From Allobosea sp. Tri-44 (GTDB taxonomy: Bacteria > Pseudomonadota > Alphaproteobacteria > Rhizobiales > Beijerinckiaceae), in contig NZ_NBDP01000003.1 in NCBI RefSeq assembly GCF_004123845.1, positions 496,001 to 560,000 on the forward strand: a DNA stretch of 64,000 bases. The letters run 5' to 3'. The notes below the pieces were generated by a model. It was not told the origin of the DNA. It did no database searches and worked only from the letters and a program-made list of their open reading frames with translations. The position numbers and the translations under genes are program-made. How positions within the stretch are numbered: position 1 is the stretch's first letter; each line of letters begins with the position of its first letter. Shown here in pieces: positions 61,938 through 64,000 of this stretch.

Positions 61938-63074
61938 ATGTTCCTTTTCAGCACGCCGACCGCCCGCGAGACAACGCCTGCCAATCCGGTCGTCAATGCG
62001 ATCAAGGAAGGCGCCGACAAGACCGGCGTCGGCTTCGACTATCTCCTCAAGACGGCGCAACGGGAATCGGCGCTCGCCCCGGATGCGAAGGCGCGCACCT
62101 CGAGCGCGACCGGCCTGTTCCAGTTCATCGAGCAGACCTGGCTGTCGATGATGCGCCAGGAAGGTCCGAAGCAGGGAATGGCCAACTATGCCGGTGCGAT
62201 CAGCGAGGATGGCAGCGGCCGCCTGACGGTCGCCGACCCGGCTTTGCGCGAGAAGATCCTGCAATTGCGTACCGATCCGCATGTCGCGACCGTGATGGCC
62301 GGCGCGCTGACGCAGAAGAATGCCGAGCAGCTCGGCCAGGCGCTCGGGCGCCAGCCGCAGGCGGGCGAGCTCTACATGGCCCATGTGCTGGGTGCGCGCG
62401 GCGCCGCCGACCTGATCCGAACCGTCGGGAGCGATCCGACGCGCGCCGCGTCCCGCGACTTCCCGGACGCAGCGGCGGCGAATCGCTCGATCTTCTTCGA
62501 CAAGGGCGGCAGGGCGCGTAGCGCACAAGAAGTCTACGGCCTGCTCGCCGCGAGCCACGCCAATACCCAGGTCGCGGCCACCACCGGCGCGATGCTGGCG
62601 CAGGCCCGGCCGACCGGCGCGGCCACGACGGCAACAGCCTATGCTGCGGAGCCCCCGGTCGCGCCGATCGCCGCCGCTCTCGCGCCGGGCCGGGCAAAAG
62701 GGCTGATCGGCCTGTTCTCGACCGAGGGGCCGCGCACGCCTGTCTCGAAGGCTGTCGCCAATCTCTGGACCACGCCACGTAGCGGCAACACGTCCCGCAC
62801 CACCGATGACGATCCGGCGACCCGCTATTTCCCGCGCGTTAGCTCGGCGGCGAGCGAGGGCAGTCCCTCATCCGCCGGTAAGGTCGCCAAAGTGGAGAGC
62901 ACAGTCAGTTCGACCGCTCCGGCCAGCGCCATGTCTCCGTTGCCACCATCGCGACCGCGTGATCTTGCCGTGGCGGATACGCAGACCGCTTCTAGCGAAG
63001 CGCTCACGCCCCGCAAACCACGGCGCGGCCCGCTCGATCTCAGCCAGTTCATGCTCCATGGGAGGCGCGGATGA
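61938..63074 (+). CDS. Lytic transglycosylase-like (SLT fold) protein
   Basis: This 378-residue protein has an N-terminal lysozyme-like domain (residues ~15-200): GFDYLLKTAQRESALAPDAK carries the likely catalytic Glu in RES, then SSATGLFQFIEQTWL, and GELYMAHVLGARGAADLI. The C-terminal half is low complexity, rich in Ala, Ser, Thr and Pro, and no signal peptide is visible. Similar alphaproteobacterial proteins cleave peptidoglycan. It overlaps the following DUF2336 gene by four bases (ATGA). Confidence 0.87.
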   Translation: MFLFSTPTARETTPANPVVNAIKEGADKTGVGFDYLLKTAQRESALAPDAKARTSSATGLFQFIEQTWLSMMRQEGPKQGMANYAGAISEDGSGRLTVADPALREKILQLRTDPHVATVMAGALTQKNAEQLGQALGRQPQAGELYMAHVLGARGAADLIRTVGSDPTRAASRDFPDAAAANRSIFFDKGGRARSAQEVYGLLAASHANTQVAATTGAMLAQARPTGAATTATAYAAEPPVAPIAAALAPGRAKGLIGLFSTEGPRTPVSKAVANLWTTPRSGNTSRTTDDDPATRYFPRVSSAASEGSPSSAGKVAKVESTVSSTAPASAMSPLPPSRPRDLAVADTQTASSEALTPRKPRRGPLDLSQFMLHGRRG

Positions 63075-64000
63075 TCGTCCGCCGCTTCCTGCTCTGGGCC
63101 CGCACCGCTCCGGCCGAGGCGCGAGCGAAAGGCGCTGCCGCTCTGGCCGGTGCCTATCTGCGCTCGGCAATGTCGGCCGAGGACAGGCGCGAGGCCGAGA
63201 CGGCGCTGATTTCGCTTGTCGACGATCCTTCGCCGCTGGTGCGACGCGCACTCGCCGAGGAACTCGCGGCCGCGCCGCAGGCGCCGCGCAATGTGGTGCT
63301 CGGCCTGATCGCCGAGCAGAGCGATATCGCCGCTCTGCTGCTGGCGCAGTCGCCGGTGCTGACCGAGGCCGACCTGGTCGATGCCGCCGCGATCGGCAAC
63401 GGGCTGGCGCAGCGCGCGATCGCGCAGCGGCCGTGGTTGTCGGCCGGCATCTGTGCTGCGCTCGGCGAGGTTGGGGTCGAGGAAGCGCTGGTCGCGCTGC
63501 TCGCCAATCCGACGGCCGAGATCCCGGATTTCTCGCTGGAACGCATCTTCGAGCGCGCAGGCGAGGTTGGCGCCGTGCGCGAGGCCATGCTGGCGCGCGA
63601 CGATCTTCCGGCAGGCCTACGTCAGGCGATCGCGGCCAAGGTCTCCGATGCACTTGCCGCCTTCGTCTCCGGCTGCGGTTGGCTCACCGAGGAACGCAGC
63701 GCGCGCCTCGCCCGCGAATCGACCGAGCGTGTTGCCGTCGCACTCGCTGCCGGCGGCGAGGCGAGCGACGCCCCGGCTATCGTCGATTGCCTGCGCGAGA
63801 ATGGCCGGCTGACTGCCGGCGTGATCCTGCGCTCGCTTCTGAGCAATGAACCGGCTTTGGCAGAAGCTGCCTTCGCCGCGCTCTCCGGCCTGCCGCTCAA
63901 CCGCGTCCGCGCGCTGCTCTGGGACCGGCGCGGGGCCGGCCTCAAGGCGCTCTATCGCAAGGCGGCAATGCCGGAGGCCCTGCTGCCGGCCTTTGCCGCC
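63071..64000 (+). CDS. DUF2336 family protein, N-terminal part (cut by window end)
   Basis: The frame from ATG 63071 is open to the window end (310 codons). It starts MIVRRFLLWARTAPAEARAK and continues with repeated helical pairs such as DDPSPLVRRALAEELAAAP, LGLIAEQSDIAALLL and QSPVLTEADLVD. This HEAT-like pattern and the LTEADLVD phrase are typical of the alphaproteobacterial DUF2336 family, whose function is unknown. It overlaps the transglycosylase-like gene by four bases (ATGA). The C-terminus is not in the window. Confidence 0.85.
   Translation, partial: MIVRRFLLWARTAPAEARAKGAAALAGAYLRSAMSAEDRREAETALISLVDDPSPLVRRALAEELAAAPQAPRNVVLGLIAEQSDIAALLLAQSPVLTEADLVDAAAIGNGLAQRAIAQRPWLSAGICAALGEVGVEEALVALLANPTAEIPDFSLERIFERAGEVGAVREAMLARDDLPAGLRQAIAAKVSDALAAFVSGCGWLTEERSARLARESTERVAVALAAGGEASDAPAIVDCLRENGRLTAGVILRSLLSNEPALAEAAFAALSGLPLNRVRALLWDRRGAGLKALYRKAAMPEALLPAFAA

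Overview
The window is a chromosomal segment of a GC-rich alphaproteobacterium, most likely in the Hyphomicrobiales (Rhizobiales). The DivK-PleD pair, an EipB envelope protein, a DUF2336 protein, the urea transporter UrtABCDE, and the housekeeping order argS-SPOR-nagZ-scpAB-tatABC all fit this. A genus such as Bosea would suit the GC content, the ACC deaminase and the dispersed palindromic repeats, but that is inference. About 60 protein genes are supported. No rRNA, tRNA, CRISPR array, transposase or prophage was seen. Both ends cut genes: a FemAB-like protein on the left and a DUF2336 protein on the right.

Layout. 1-2526 (minus): FemAB-like protein, glycerophosphodiester phosphodiesterase, RidA and an SDR dehydrogenase, with a TetR regulator divergent across an operator region. 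3328-5751: eipB, then dinB and a DUF3572 gene convergent to it. 5883-7647: divK-pleD cell-cycle and c-di-GMP signalling. 7648-12430 looks like an accessory insert of AT-richer, odd genes: small exported or membrane proteins and a 998-residue membrane/DCC-oxidoreductase protein with a duplicated four-cysteine domain. 12431-16513 (minus): rnr-DUF983-Nudix-rpmG, preceded by a possible leader peptide. 16809-22566: sigma-54 promoter and urtABCDE. 22732-27923: acdR/acdS (ACC deaminase), then gluconate and sugar-acid genes. 28522-32319: a 1265-residue RTX protein with 70-residue repeats.

32362-39672 is metabolic accessory DNA: a decayed ClpX-zinc-finger/HTH gene with two matching operators, MarR, an alpha/beta hydrolase, an orphan ABC binding protein, an aminotransferase, a sirtuin, a LysE exporter and an enolase-superfamily enzyme. 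39864-46968: double cold-shock protein, HD-GYP protein, erpA, dgt, argS and a SPOR protein. 47134-49331 carries an arginase-family enzyme and an orphan TRAP binding protein, apparently inserted before nagZ. 49469-54945: nagZ, scpA, scpB, an orphan ABC ATPase and tatABC. 55092-64000: GIY-YIG protein, opgC-SGNH pair, an exported protein, nitroreductase and flavin reductase, CoA-ester lyase with a MaoC protein, a lytic transglycosylase-like protein and DUF2336.

The clearest leads for something new are the leader-peptide/hairpin arrangement before rnr, the DCC/four-cysteine-repeat fusion, the broken zinc-finger/HTH gene with twin TGTCAAG-N5-CTTGACA operators, and a GIY-YIG gene between copies of a palindromic repeat that recurs six times in the window.
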